In this document: one piece after another, positions 42,735 through 50,000 of the stretch
How the letters are laid out: each line of letters opens with the position of its first letter
Position numbering within the stretch: position 1 is the stretch's first letter
Origin: UMGS1519 sp050951095
GTDB lineage: Bacteria; Actinomycetota; Coriobacteriia; Coriobacteriales; Eggerthellaceae
Reading direction: 5' to 3'
Length of the DNA stretch: 64,000 bases
Assembly: GCA_050951095.1 (NCBI GenBank)
Contig: JBMNIQ010000005.1
Coordinates: 372,001-436,000, forward strand
Position numbers and translations under genes: made by a program
The notes under the pieces: model-generated
Told to the model about the DNA's origin: nothing
Seen by the model: the letters and a program-made list of their open reading frames with translations, nothing else
Databases searched by the model: none

Positions 42735-42962
42735 ATGCGTCCCCTAAAGTACAGGTTTCCCGTTTTTGGCGATTAAACCACACTCGATGTCTAGTTTACA
42801 GTTGATAGAAAACTGTTACCGAAAGAGTGAATCGCGTTCAAATTGACGAACATTTCAGTTTCGTAACCAGCGCGGGATGAAGCGGGTTTTAGACCACACC
42901 TGTCCTATAACGTTGGGGCAAAGACGAGTGGCGCCATGCGCGCGTGAAGTAAAGGGGAAGAC
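42735..42962. promoter_or_regulatory. divergent regulatory region between tetR and the radical SAM gene
   Basis: AT-richer 228-nt region. CAGTT-7nt-AACTG (42799-42815) is an inverted repeat. AACTGTTACCGAAA (42811-42824), read in reverse, resembles the TTTCGGGTTACTGTTT half of the 36628-36651 palindrome, and TTTCAGTTTCGTAACCAG follows at 42853-42870. CCTATAACG at 42904-42912 could hold the -10 for the radical SAM gene. Confidence 0.4.
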
Positions 42963-44402
42963 ATGGGTGCTATAAAGACGGTCGAACGTGCCGCAATCGG
43001 CAAGGCGCTGGATTACGTCATCGACGACCCTGAGAAGAACCTTCCGAAGATCATGGGAACCATCGACCGATTCGCACCGGCGAGCATTATGGCCGCGCAG
43101 CGCGAGACGGTCCGCAAGGCCATCGACAGCAAGGGCAACTGGTATCAGATGATCGTCAAGATGCTGACGGAGATGAACCCCGCGGTATCCCATCGTCTGA
43201 TGAAGACGCTGGTCATCGATGCCGTGCTGCAGGCGTGGCCGGTCCAGGAGGCGAACCGCGACAAATATCGCTGCAATATACCCTGGGCCATCCTGCTGGA
43301 TCCCACGAGCGCCTGCAACCTGCATTGCACCGGCTGCTGGGCGGCGGATTACGGCCACCAGCTGAATCTGAGCTTCGACGATATCGACAGCATCATCACG
43401 CAGGGCAAGCAGCTTGGCGTGCATCTGTACATCTATACCGGCGGCGAGCCCCTGGTGCGCAAGAAGGACATCATCCGCCTGTGCGAGAAGCATTCCGATT
43501 GCGTGTTCCTCAGCTTCACGAATGCGACACTGATCGACCAGGACTTCTGCAACGAGATGATCCGCGTGGCGAATTTCGTTCCCGCCATCTCCGTGGAGGG
43601 CTTCGAGGAGGCGACGGATGCCCGTCGCGGCGCCGGCACGTTCGCGAAGCTGAGCCATGCCATGGACTTGCTGCGGGAGAACGGTCTGCCGTTCGGCGTA
43701 TCCACGTGCTACACCAGCCAGAATTACCGTTCCATCGCCAGCGAGGAATTCTTCGACTGGATGGTTGACAAGGGTGCGTATTTCGCCTGGTTCTTCACGT
43801 ATATGCCCATCGGCAAGAATGCGCCGACGGATCTGATGGCCACGCCGCAGCAGCGTGAAGAGCTCTATGGCTTCATCCGCAGCATGCGCACGAAGAAGCC
43901 GCTGTTCACCATGGACTTCTGGAACGACGGCGAATTCGTGGGCGGATGCATAGCCGGCGGCCGCCGCTACCTGCACATCAATGCGAACGGCGATGTGGAG
44001 CCGTGCGTGTTCGCTCATTACAGCAATGCGAACATCCACGATACGTCGCTGCTGGATGCCCTCCGCCAGCCGCTGTTCATGGCGTATTACAACAACCAGC
44101 CGTTCAGCGGCAACCTGCTGCGTCCGTGCCCCATCCTGGACAACAAGGGCGAATTGGCGCGCCTTGTTCAGGAGACCGGCGCAAAGCCGACGGATCTGGA
44201 CGGCGCCGAACCCGCGCAGGATCTGTGCGCGAAATGCGCTCCCGTGGCAGATGCATGGGAGCCGGTGGCGAACCGCCTGTGGGAGAACAAGGACGATCCG
44301 CGCTATGCCACGCGTCACAACGGCCACTGCGGCATGGCGAAGACGGATATCGAGCGGCTGGAGCGGGAAGGTCGTGTGCTCGACCATCAGCAGCCGGCAT
44401 AA
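42963..44402 (+). CDS. radical SAM protein with C-terminal extra Cys cluster region (SPASM-like)
   Basis: 479 residues behind AAAGGGGAAGAC. After about 115 N-terminal residues comes the radical SAM motif CNLHCTGCW (CxxxCxxC, near 118), then TGGEPLVRKKDI and the SVEGFEEATDARRG strand. The C-terminal third has CIAGGRRYLHINANGDVEPCVF and further CPIL and CAKC cysteines, consistent with an auxiliary Fe-S region. It appears monocistronic, followed by a terminator. Related proteins are common near TetR genes in gut Actinobacteria and Clostridia, but no substrate is established. Confidence 0.85.
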   Translation: MGAIKTVERAAIGKALDYVIDDPEKNLPKIMGTIDRFAPASIMAAQRETVRKAIDSKGNWYQMIVKMLTEMNPAVSHRLMKTLVIDAVLQAWPVQEANRDKYRCNIPWAILLDPTSACNLHCTGCWAADYGHQLNLSFDDIDSIITQGKQLGVHLYIYTGGEPLVRKKDIIRLCEKHSDCVFLSFTNATLIDQDFCNEMIRVANFVPAISVEGFEEATDARRGAGTFAKLSHAMDLLRENGLPFGVSTCYTSQNYRSIASEEFFDWMVDKGAYFAWFFTYMPIGKNAPTDLMATPQQREELYGFIRSMRTKKPLFTMDFWNDGEFVGGCIAGGRRYLHINANGDVEPCVFAHYSNANIHDTSLLDALRQPLFMAYYNNQPFSGNLLRPCPILDNKGELARLVQETGAKPTDLDGAEPAQDLCAKCAPVADAWEPVANRLWENKDDPRYATRHNGHCGMAKTDIERLEREGRVLDHQQPA

Positions 44403-44475
44403 CCGTGCGTATATGCACGGGCGAATGGCCTGCCGGGATATCTGAGCAGGGCATACGATTATAAGAGATGGCAAG

Positions 44476-44505
44476 AAGGGGGACGGTCGAGGCTGTTCCC
44501 CTTTT
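44476..44505 (+). terminator. intrinsic terminator of the radical SAM gene
   Basis: AAGGGG-GACGG (44476-44486) pairs with CTGTT-CCCCTT (44493-44503) with three G-T pairs and a 6-nt loop, ending in TTTT. Confidence 0.8.
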
Positions 44506-44857
44506 CATGTATCCGGTGCGCTTCAGGGCGTGACAGGTATCGTACGGTTGTCGGACACGGTCGTATCGAGCGCTCAAGCGAGCATGGCCTCCTAGTGTGG
44601 AAACCGCTCTGCTCCTTGCGGCGACAGTGTTTTTCGCCGTGCACATAACCGTATGCTGTTGCGCAAATTCTACGTCATTTGCAAGGGGGTCAAATGGCGG
44701 GCAGATAGCCTATGCGCAATATGTCGTATGCCTGTTTTCGGGGTGCCACAAGAGCCTCATCGAATTGATGAGAAATGACTATGTCTGCCTTCATGAGGTC
44801 GTAATTTAGAGTATTCTGGGTGGGCTATAAATCCGCTTTTTGTGGGAGGAATGCAGT
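44506..44857. other. AT-richer gap before the zinc-ribbon/YARHG gene
   Basis: About 350 nt, visibly lower in GC than its surroundings, with no convincing gene. TATAAA at 44826-44831 may be a -10 element for the next gene, but no good -35 is seen. A short plus-strand open frame (44597-44809) lacks a ribosome site and similarity. Confidence 0.4.
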
Positions 44858-47197
44858 ATGAAAATGAGGTTTTGCGCGAAGTGCGGCTATCCATTGCCAA
44901 TCAACGTGAAATCCTGCATAGAATGCGGAGCTCCTGTCGAAGACGATCCGGAGGATCAGGAGCCTGTAGAGGGCTCCGGGGAACCCCCGACGCAGACGGA
45001 CGATACGCCCCATGGGGCGCACGCCGCCGCCGAGGATGATCTTCCTTCGAATAGCCGGGAAGCGACGCCTATCGCCTGGCCCGCACAACCGGCATCCGAT
45101 ACGACCGCTTCGGAGGACGGTCAGCCTGACGGGGATTCCGGTTCCCCGGCACCGGCTGACGATGGAGCGACAGACGATACAGCCGCTGTTTCCGAATCGG
45201 AATCTGCTGGCGCGCCGCTGGCGGAAGAGCCCGTGCAATCCACGCAGGATGGAGAATCCGTCGATGCGGAATCGCCGGATGATTCCGCGGGCGAATCTGC
45301 GGAAGGCGACGAAGCGCCGCATGAGGCGCCGGCTGCGCCGGCCGATGCGGACGAGGCCGGTTCGGCCGATGCCGCGGAAGACGGTGCAGCCGCCGAGACG
45401 CCGGAACCGGAATCGTTTCCCGACGATTCCGATACCGACCAGAATGCTCGTGCCGAAGGGGCAGATGACGAACAGCCCGCTCCGGCAACCGACCGTGCGG
45501 CGAAGCCCGCGGCAGACGCATCTGCGGACGGCAAAGAGGAGAGCGTGGCGGATGAGGGGGTCTCAGATACGACCGTTCCCGAAACCGCCTTGCACCCGGC
45601 ATACACGGTAAGGCGTTCGAAATTCGCCCCGCCGCTGCCGAAGCAGCCGAAGCCGGCACCTGAGCCTGCGCCGAAATCCGAAACGCCCGCACAGCGCGAA
45701 GGGGATAAGGAAGCGGCGAAGGCGGAGGCGGAGTCGAAGGCGCCCGTTGTTGCCGCGGCGGCGGAGAAACAGCCGTCAGAGGAGAACGGGCAGCCGGTCG
45801 AGACCCCCGCACCGAAGCAGCCGGCAGACGAGCAGCCGACGGAGGCCATACCGCGAACAGCGGCTGCGGTACCCGTCTCGCTGTACGGCACAGCGCATGA
45901 CCGCGCTTCCGCGGAGGATCTTGCAGACAGCAAGACGGAGAGCATCCCGGCTGTTTCATCGGATACGGCTTCCGAAAGCACCGCAGAGCAGAAGACGGAG
46001 GCGATACCTGCGGTCGCGGCAGGCGCTGCGGACATTTCCGATACGCCCGCCGCGCGTGCGGAACGCGTTGCGCAGGGGCAGACGGCGGCGATGCCGAAGA
46101 TCGACGAAGCGGCAGCGGGCTTCGATATGCCCGCCTCTGCGAAAGTGCGCCGGGTATCTTCGTCGAATCGTCCGCAGAAGCAGACCCGCTCGCAGCGCCG
46201 GGCGGCGGAGGCCGAGTATGTCTCCCAGGCGAAGGAGCGCACGGCTCAGGCGGCGAAGGAGAATGCTGGACAGCAGCCGGTGCGTCCGGCGGTCATGATA
46301 GCGGAGAAGCGCAGCAAGAAGCCGCTGATCGTCGTCATCGTCATCGCGGTCGTATTGGCAATCATACTGGCCGTGCTGCATCCATGGGCACAGGAGGGCG
46401 GCAACGGGGCTTCGTCTTCCACGGAGCAATCGCAATCTGCCGCGACGCAAGAGTCCACGTCGTCTTCGAGCGAGTCGAGCTCGAGTTCTTCGAAGGCCTC
46501 TGCTCAGAAGTCCTCGAACGCTTCGGCTGCAGCGGGCGATTCGGATACCGCTGCGTCATCCGCTACGGCGGCGAACTCCGGCACTGGTGCTGCCGCCGGT
46601 ACGGCAACGGGCTCCGGTACGGCCGGCGCCGCAGGCACCGCTACGGGCACGAATGCGGGTACCGCCCAGTCTGCCGGCGGCAATACGACCGCCAACGGCG
46701 GAACGGCAAATGCCGGCACTGGCAATGCCGGTACGGGCAATACCGGCACTGGCATCGGCAACGGCGGCACGGCGAACGGCGGCTCCGGCACGGGCGGCAA
46801 TACGACCGCCAAGAAGATAACGACCGGTTCCAGCACCTACGCCTTGACAGTCGTCTCTTCTTCGGGCGTTCGCCTCTCCGGCACGGTCCATCGCAAGGCC
46901 AGCGGATACGTCATCCCGGATTCCAGCACGAAGGCCTACACGCTGAAGCAGCTGAAGAAGATGGGACTTTCGGATGCCGAGCTGTGCATTGCCTGGAACG
47001 AGCCGTACGCGCGTCTGGGCGCCCATTTCGCGAATCCCGCCCTGCAGGCGTATTTCGAATCCTGCAGCTGGTATCACGACCGCGGCAAGACCGGCATTCA
47101 GCTGTCCGGCGTCGCTGCAAAGAACGTGAACCTGCTGCATAAGCTTGCAGAGCAGAAGGCATCCTCGAAACGGTGGGAATCCCTGGCAACGTCGTAA
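44858..47197 (+). CDS. zinc-ribbon membrane protein with extracytoplasmic YARHG domain
   Basis: 779 residues from ATG 44858 (GGGAGGAATGCAGT upstream). An N-terminal zinc ribbon CAKCGYPLPINVKSCIECG (residues 5-23) is followed by some 450 residues of acidic Glu/Ala/Pro/Asp low-complexity sequence, a basic stretch, one membrane span (near 490-512, PLIVVIVIAVVLAIILAVL), then Ser-rich and Gly/Thr/Asn/Ala-rich repeats. The C-terminus is a YARHG domain (YVIPDSSTKAYTLKQLKKMG, then AWNEPYARLGAHF with Leu in place of the motif His, then SWYHD). The zinc ribbon lies inside and YARHG outside the cell. Function unknown; a wall-associated sensor or adhesin is possible. Confidence 0.75.
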   Translation: MKMRFCAKCGYPLPINVKSCIECGAPVEDDPEDQEPVEGSGEPPTQTDDTPHGAHAAAEDDLPSNSREATPIAWPAQPASDTTASEDGQPDGDSGSPAPADDGATDDTAAVSESESAGAPLAEEPVQSTQDGESVDAESPDDSAGESAEGDEAPHEAPAAPADADEAGSADAAEDGAAAETPEPESFPDDSDTDQNARAEGADDEQPAPATDRAAKPAADASADGKEESVADEGVSDTTVPETALHPAYTVRRSKFAPPLPKQPKPAPEPAPKSETPAQREGDKEAAKAEAESKAPVVAAAAEKQPSEENGQPVETPAPKQPADEQPTEAIPRTAAAVPVSLYGTAHDRASAEDLADSKTESIPAVSSDTASESTAEQKTEAIPAVAAGAADISDTPAARAERVAQGQTAAMPKIDEAAAGFDMPASAKVRRVSSSNRPQKQTRSQRRAAEAEYVSQAKERTAQAAKENAGQQPVRPAVMIAEKRSKKPLIVVIVIAVVLAIILAVLHPWAQEGGNGASSSTEQSQSAATQESTSSSSESSSSSSKASAQKSSNASAAAGDSDTAASSATAANSGTGAAAGTATGSGTAGAAGTATGTNAGTAQSAGGNTTANGGTANAGTGNAGTGNTGTGIGNGGTANGGSGTGGNTTAKKITTGSSTYALTVVSSSGVRLSGTVHRKASGYVIPDSSTKAYTLKQLKKMGLSDAELCIAWNEPYARLGAHFANPALQAYFESCSWYHDRGKTGIQLSGVAAKNVNLLHKLAEQKASSKRWESLATS

Positions 47198-47248
47198 CGC
47201 GTACGGCGCCCGCCCCGGCGGGTGCCTGGGCCGGGTTCCAATCGGCAG

Positions 47249-47282
47249 AAGCCATCCCGATGCGGTCGGGATGGCTTTTTTT
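47249..47282 (+). terminator. strong intrinsic terminator of the YARHG gene
   Basis: A 12-bp perfect stem (AAGCCATCCCGA at 47249-47260, complement at 47266-47277) with a 5-nt loop is followed by an uninterrupted T-run to 47282. Confidence 0.95.
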
Positions 47283-47313
47283 ATTGCCGCATTTTGCAGC
47301 TGCTCTGCGCGCA

Positions 47314-47382
47314 TGCTCGAAATGCGGCGCGCCCTAACAGGAGGGCGACTGCTTCTGCGGCGAGTGCAGCGAACGGCTTTAG
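47314..47382 (+). pseudogene. decayed zinc-ribbon remnant
   Basis: In one frame this stretch reads CSKCGAP, a TAA stop (47335-47337), then QEGDCFCGECSERL and TAG. The two Cys knuckles with a G after the first are spaced as in a zinc-ribbon domain, so it looks like a fragment of a zinc-ribbon gene broken by a stop, just behind an intact zinc-ribbon gene. It is short, so chance is not excluded. Confidence 0.4.
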
Positions 47383-47466
47383 AGCGTCAAGGCCTTCGGA
47401 TTCCCGCCCGACGTGCATTGGCGCGCTATACTGGTCAGGCTCAATGGAAGAAGGAGTGTTGCACCT

Positions 47467-47910
47467 ATGACGTACGAAGAGCTGAAAGAGGAAATCAAGA
47501 ACGCCATGAAGGCGCGCGACAAGGACCGCCTGCGCATCCTGCGCCAGCTGCATGGCGAGATCAAGCAGATCGAGGTCGACGAGCGTCGCGAGATCACGGA
47601 CAAGGACGTCACGGACATGACGAAGCGCGTGCTGAAGCAGACGCGCGAGATGCTGGAGAACTCCATCAAGGCGGCGAACGACGATGAGCGCACGGAGCGC
47701 CTGAAGGGCCAGATCGAGGTTCTGGAAGGCCTGCTGCCGAAGCAGCTCTCCGGTGATGAGCTGGTCGCATTGGTGGAGAAGACCATCGCGGACCTGGGCG
47801 CTACGTCCAAGCGCGACATGGGCAAGGTCATGGGCGCGCTGACGAAGGCCACGGGCGGAAACCTGGACAAGGCCGAGGCAGCGAAGGAAGTGGGCAAGCG
47901 CCTGTCGTAG
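47467..47910 (+). CDS. yqeY: GatB/YqeY domain protein
   Basis: 147 residues from ATG 47467 behind AAGGAG. It matches the YqeY family (TYEELKEEIKNAMKARDKDRL, then LEGLLPKQLSGDELVALVEKTIADLG and a C-terminal GKVMGALTKATGGNLDKAEAAKEV), similar to the tRNA-binding tail of GatB. The role is thought to concern tRNA or amidotransferase contact but is not settled. It is transcribed alone, with terminators on both sides. Confidence 0.92.
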   Translation: MTYEELKEEIKNAMKARDKDRLRILRQLHGEIKQIEVDERREITDKDVTDMTKRVLKQTREMLENSIKAANDDERTERLKGQIEVLEGLLPKQLSGDELVALVEKTIADLGATSKRDMGKVMGALTKATGGNLDKAEAAKEVGKRLS

Positions 47911-47954
47911 CGATCGCGTCGCCTTTCTGCAACGCAAGCGAATGAATTAGAGGG

Positions 47955-47987
47955 AACGGCCGCATTCTTCGGGATGCGGCCGTTTCT
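47955..47987 (+). terminator. intrinsic terminator of yqeY
   Basis: AACGGCCGCAT at 47955-47965 pairs with ATGCGGCCGTT at 47974-47984 (11 bp, 8-nt loop), then TTTCTCG. Confidence 0.85.
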
Positions 47988-48106
47988 CGTCCCAGGCGTC
48001 CCGGAGCGGGGGAGCGCGACGTCATCCCGCTGCGGCGCTCATGCCGAAGCGCAATGCACGTCGCCGGGCCAATTGTCGAAGTCGCACGATTATGGGCGGT
48101 TGCGGG

Positions 48107-48135
48107 TTTACGCTGTGCGGTCTCATCTTTATAAT
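48107..48135 (+). promoter_or_regulatory. promoter of the pyr operon
   Basis: TTTACG at 48107-48112 and a perfect TATAAT at 48130-48135 with 17-bp spacing. Predicted start near 48142 puts the PyrR site and attenuator terminator inside a roughly 230-nt leader. Confidence 0.75.
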
Positions 48136-48153
48136 GAGCTTGTCTTTAAAACA

Positions 48154-48173
48154 GTACAGAGAGACTGACAAGG
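48154..48173 (+). promoter_or_regulatory. PyrR-binding loop (anti-antiterminator) in the pyr leader
   Basis: The sequence around ACAGAGAGACTGACAAGG matches the consensus of PyrR-binding RNA hairpins (CCNGAGAGGCU followed by GCAAGG). It lies 15-30 nt after the predicted start and upstream of a terminator, as expected for PyrR attenuation: UMP-bound PyrR would favour the terminator. Confidence 0.65.
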
Positions 48174-48247
48174 CGAAACATACTCGGCCCGCATATGAGC
48201 GGCCCCGGGTGCGAACCCGAGGGAAGCGGCGGGCGAAACAGGAGAAT

Positions 48248-48275
48248 GCCTTTGCCTGGTCGAAGGCTTTTTTTA
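48248..48275 (+). terminator. attenuator terminator in the pyr leader
   Basis: GCCTT at 48248-48252 pairs with AAGGC at 48263-48267 around a 10-nt loop, followed by seven T (48268-48274). It lies about 95 nt before pyrR, after the PyrR-binding motif, and inside the leader rather than after a gene. Stem is short, fitting a conditional terminator. Confidence 0.65.
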
Positions 48276-48369
48276 TAGCCGAATACCAGGCGGATCGGGA
48301 AGGCGCACGTTTTCTGCGCATACGACCGGTTCTCATTTTCTGTACGCACTCGACTCGAAGGGAGTGTGT

Positions 48370-49059
48370 ATGCAAGGCGGCAAAGACGTGAAGTCTGTTG
48401 TCATGGATGCGTCTGAGATCGACCGAGCGCTTACGCGTATCGCGCATCAGATCTTGGAGAGCAACCACGGCGCGGATAACCTTGCCCTGGTGGGCATCGT
48501 CACGCGCGGCGATGTGCTGGCCCATCGGCTGGCCGAACGTATCGAGCAGATAGAAGGGGTCAAGGTTCCCGTGGGGTCCTTGGACATCACGTTCTATCGC
48601 GACGACACGGCGATCGCCCTCAATCCGGAAATCTACGTCACGGACCTTCCGTTCAATCTGGACGGCAAGAACATCGTGCTGGTGGACGACGTGCTCTATA
48701 CGGGCCGCACCATCCGCTGTGCGCTGGATGCGCTCATGGACTACGGCCGCCCAGCCGTCATCCAGCTGGCCGTGCTGGTGGACCGCGGCCACCGCGAACT
48801 TCCCATCCGCGCCGACTACGTGGGCAAGAACGTGCCGTCGGCACGCACGGAGGCCGTGAACCTTCTCCTCGAAGAGACGGACGGCAAGACGTGCGTGGTC
48901 ATTTACGATGTGGCGCCCGGCGCCCATGTGGGTTCCGCGCCCGTGGCCGAGGGAAGCGTCTCGCCGGGCTCGAAGGCGGACATCCCGCCGTTCCCGCAGC
49001 CCGTGGCTCCGGCTCCTGCAGCCGCATCGCCCAAGGAAACCCAGGGAGGCGATTGCTGA
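48370..49059 (+). CDS. pyrR: pyr operon regulator / uracil phosphoribosyltransferase
   Basis: RNA-binding attenuation protein that also has weak UPRTase activity. From ATG 48370 (GAAGGGAG upstream) it is 229 residues: the PRPP loop NIVLVDDVLYTGRTIRCALDAL (about 95-116) and DRGHRELPIRADYVGKNVPSAR are canonical. The last 50 residues are an Ala/Pro/Ser-rich tail not present in the usual 180-residue PyrR. It overlaps pyrB by 3 nt and its own target RNA motif lies upstream. Confidence 0.95.
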   Translation: MQGGKDVKSVVMDASEIDRALTRIAHQILESNHGADNLALVGIVTRGDVLAHRLAERIEQIEGVKVPVGSLDITFYRDDTAIALNPEIYVTDLPFNLDGKNIVLVDDVLYTGRTIRCALDALMDYGRPAVIQLAVLVDRGHRELPIRADYVGKNVPSARTEAVNLLLEETDGKTCVVIYDVAPGAHVGSAPVAEGSVSPGSKADIPPFPQPVAPAPAAASPKETQGGDC

Positions 49060-50000
49060 TGCTGTCCCAGAAGCACCTGCTGCGCACTACGGACCTGACG
49101 GCCGACGACCTGATGCAGATTCTGCAGACCGCGGTCATGTTCGAAGGCGTGAACGAGCGCCGCATCAAGAAGGTCCCCGCATTGCGCGGCCGCACGGTGG
49201 TCAACCTGTTCTTCGAGCCCTCGACCCGCACGAAGGGCAGCTTCGAGCTTGCCGAGAAGCGCCTGTCCTGCGACACGCTTTCCGCGGGTGGCTCCAGCAG
49301 CTCCACCGTGAAGGGCGAGAGCCTGGTGGACACCATCCAGACGTTGAATTCCATGAAGGTGGACTGCTACGTGGTGCGTGCGAAGTACGCGGGCACGCCG
49401 CAGAAGATCGCCGACCATACGGACGCCTGCGTCATCGACGCGGGAGACGGCAAGCACCAGCATCCCACGCAGGCGCTGCTGGACCTGTACACCATCTGGC
49501 GCCGCAAGGGCAGCTTCGACGGCTTGCGCGTGGGCATCGTGGGCGACATCAGTCACTCCCGCGTATGCGGCAGCCTGGTACCGGCGCTGAAGATCCTCGG
49601 TGCGCATGTGACGCTCGTCGCCCCGCAGACGCTGCTGCCGGCGCGTCCCGACGTGCTGGGCGCGGATGCCGTCACCGCCGATCTGGATGCCGCGTTGCCA
49701 GACCTGGACGTGGTCTACATGCTGCGCGTGCAGATGGAGCGCCTGGAGGGCGCGCCGTTCCCCAGCCTGCGCGAATACCACCAGCTGTTCGGCCTGACGC
49801 GCGAGCGCGAGCCGCTCATGCGCCCGGATGCCATCGTGTGCCATCCGGGACCCATCAACCGCGGCGTAGAGCTAGACAGCTACATGGCGGATCATCCCGA
49901 ACGGTCGGTCATCTTGGACCAGGTGTACGCCGGCCTGTGCGTGCGCATGGCCGTTCTCTACCTATTACTGGGAGGTGCCGAAAATGGCATTGCTGATTAA
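49059..50000 (+). CDS. pyrB: aspartate carbamoyltransferase catalytic subunit
   Basis: Condenses carbamoyl phosphate and aspartate. 313 residues starting at an ATG that overlaps the pyrR stop (GGGAGG upstream). Carbamoyl-phosphate motif FFEPSTRTKGSFE (about 50-62), HQHPTQALLD near 130, VGIVGDISHSRV near 155 and HPGPINRGVE near 265 are all present. No pyrI regulatory subunit gene accompanies it. Confidence 0.96.
   Translation: MLSQKHLLRTTDLTADDLMQILQTAVMFEGVNERRIKKVPALRGRTVVNLFFEPSTRTKGSFELAEKRLSCDTLSAGGSSSSTVKGESLVDTIQTLNSMKVDCYVVRAKYAGTPQKIADHTDACVIDAGDGKHQHPTQALLDLYTIWRRKGSFDGLRVGIVGDISHSRVCGSLVPALKILGAHVTLVAPQTLLPARPDVLGADAVTADLDAALPDLDVVYMLRVQMERLEGAPFPSLREYHQLFGLTREREPLMRPDAIVCHPGPINRGVELDSYMADHPERSVILDQVYAGLCVRMAVLYLLLGGAENGIAD

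Noticed and set aside
44597..44809. 70-residue open frame in the gap before the YARHG gene
   Set aside because: No ribosome site, no similarity, and composition like the surrounding AT-rich non-coding DNA.
48200..48235. tRNA T-loop-like GGGTGCGAACCCGAG in the pyr leader
   Set aside because: No acceptor, D or anticodon arms surround it; it is better explained as a simple hairpin (CGGGT-GCGA-ACCCG) in the attenuator leader.
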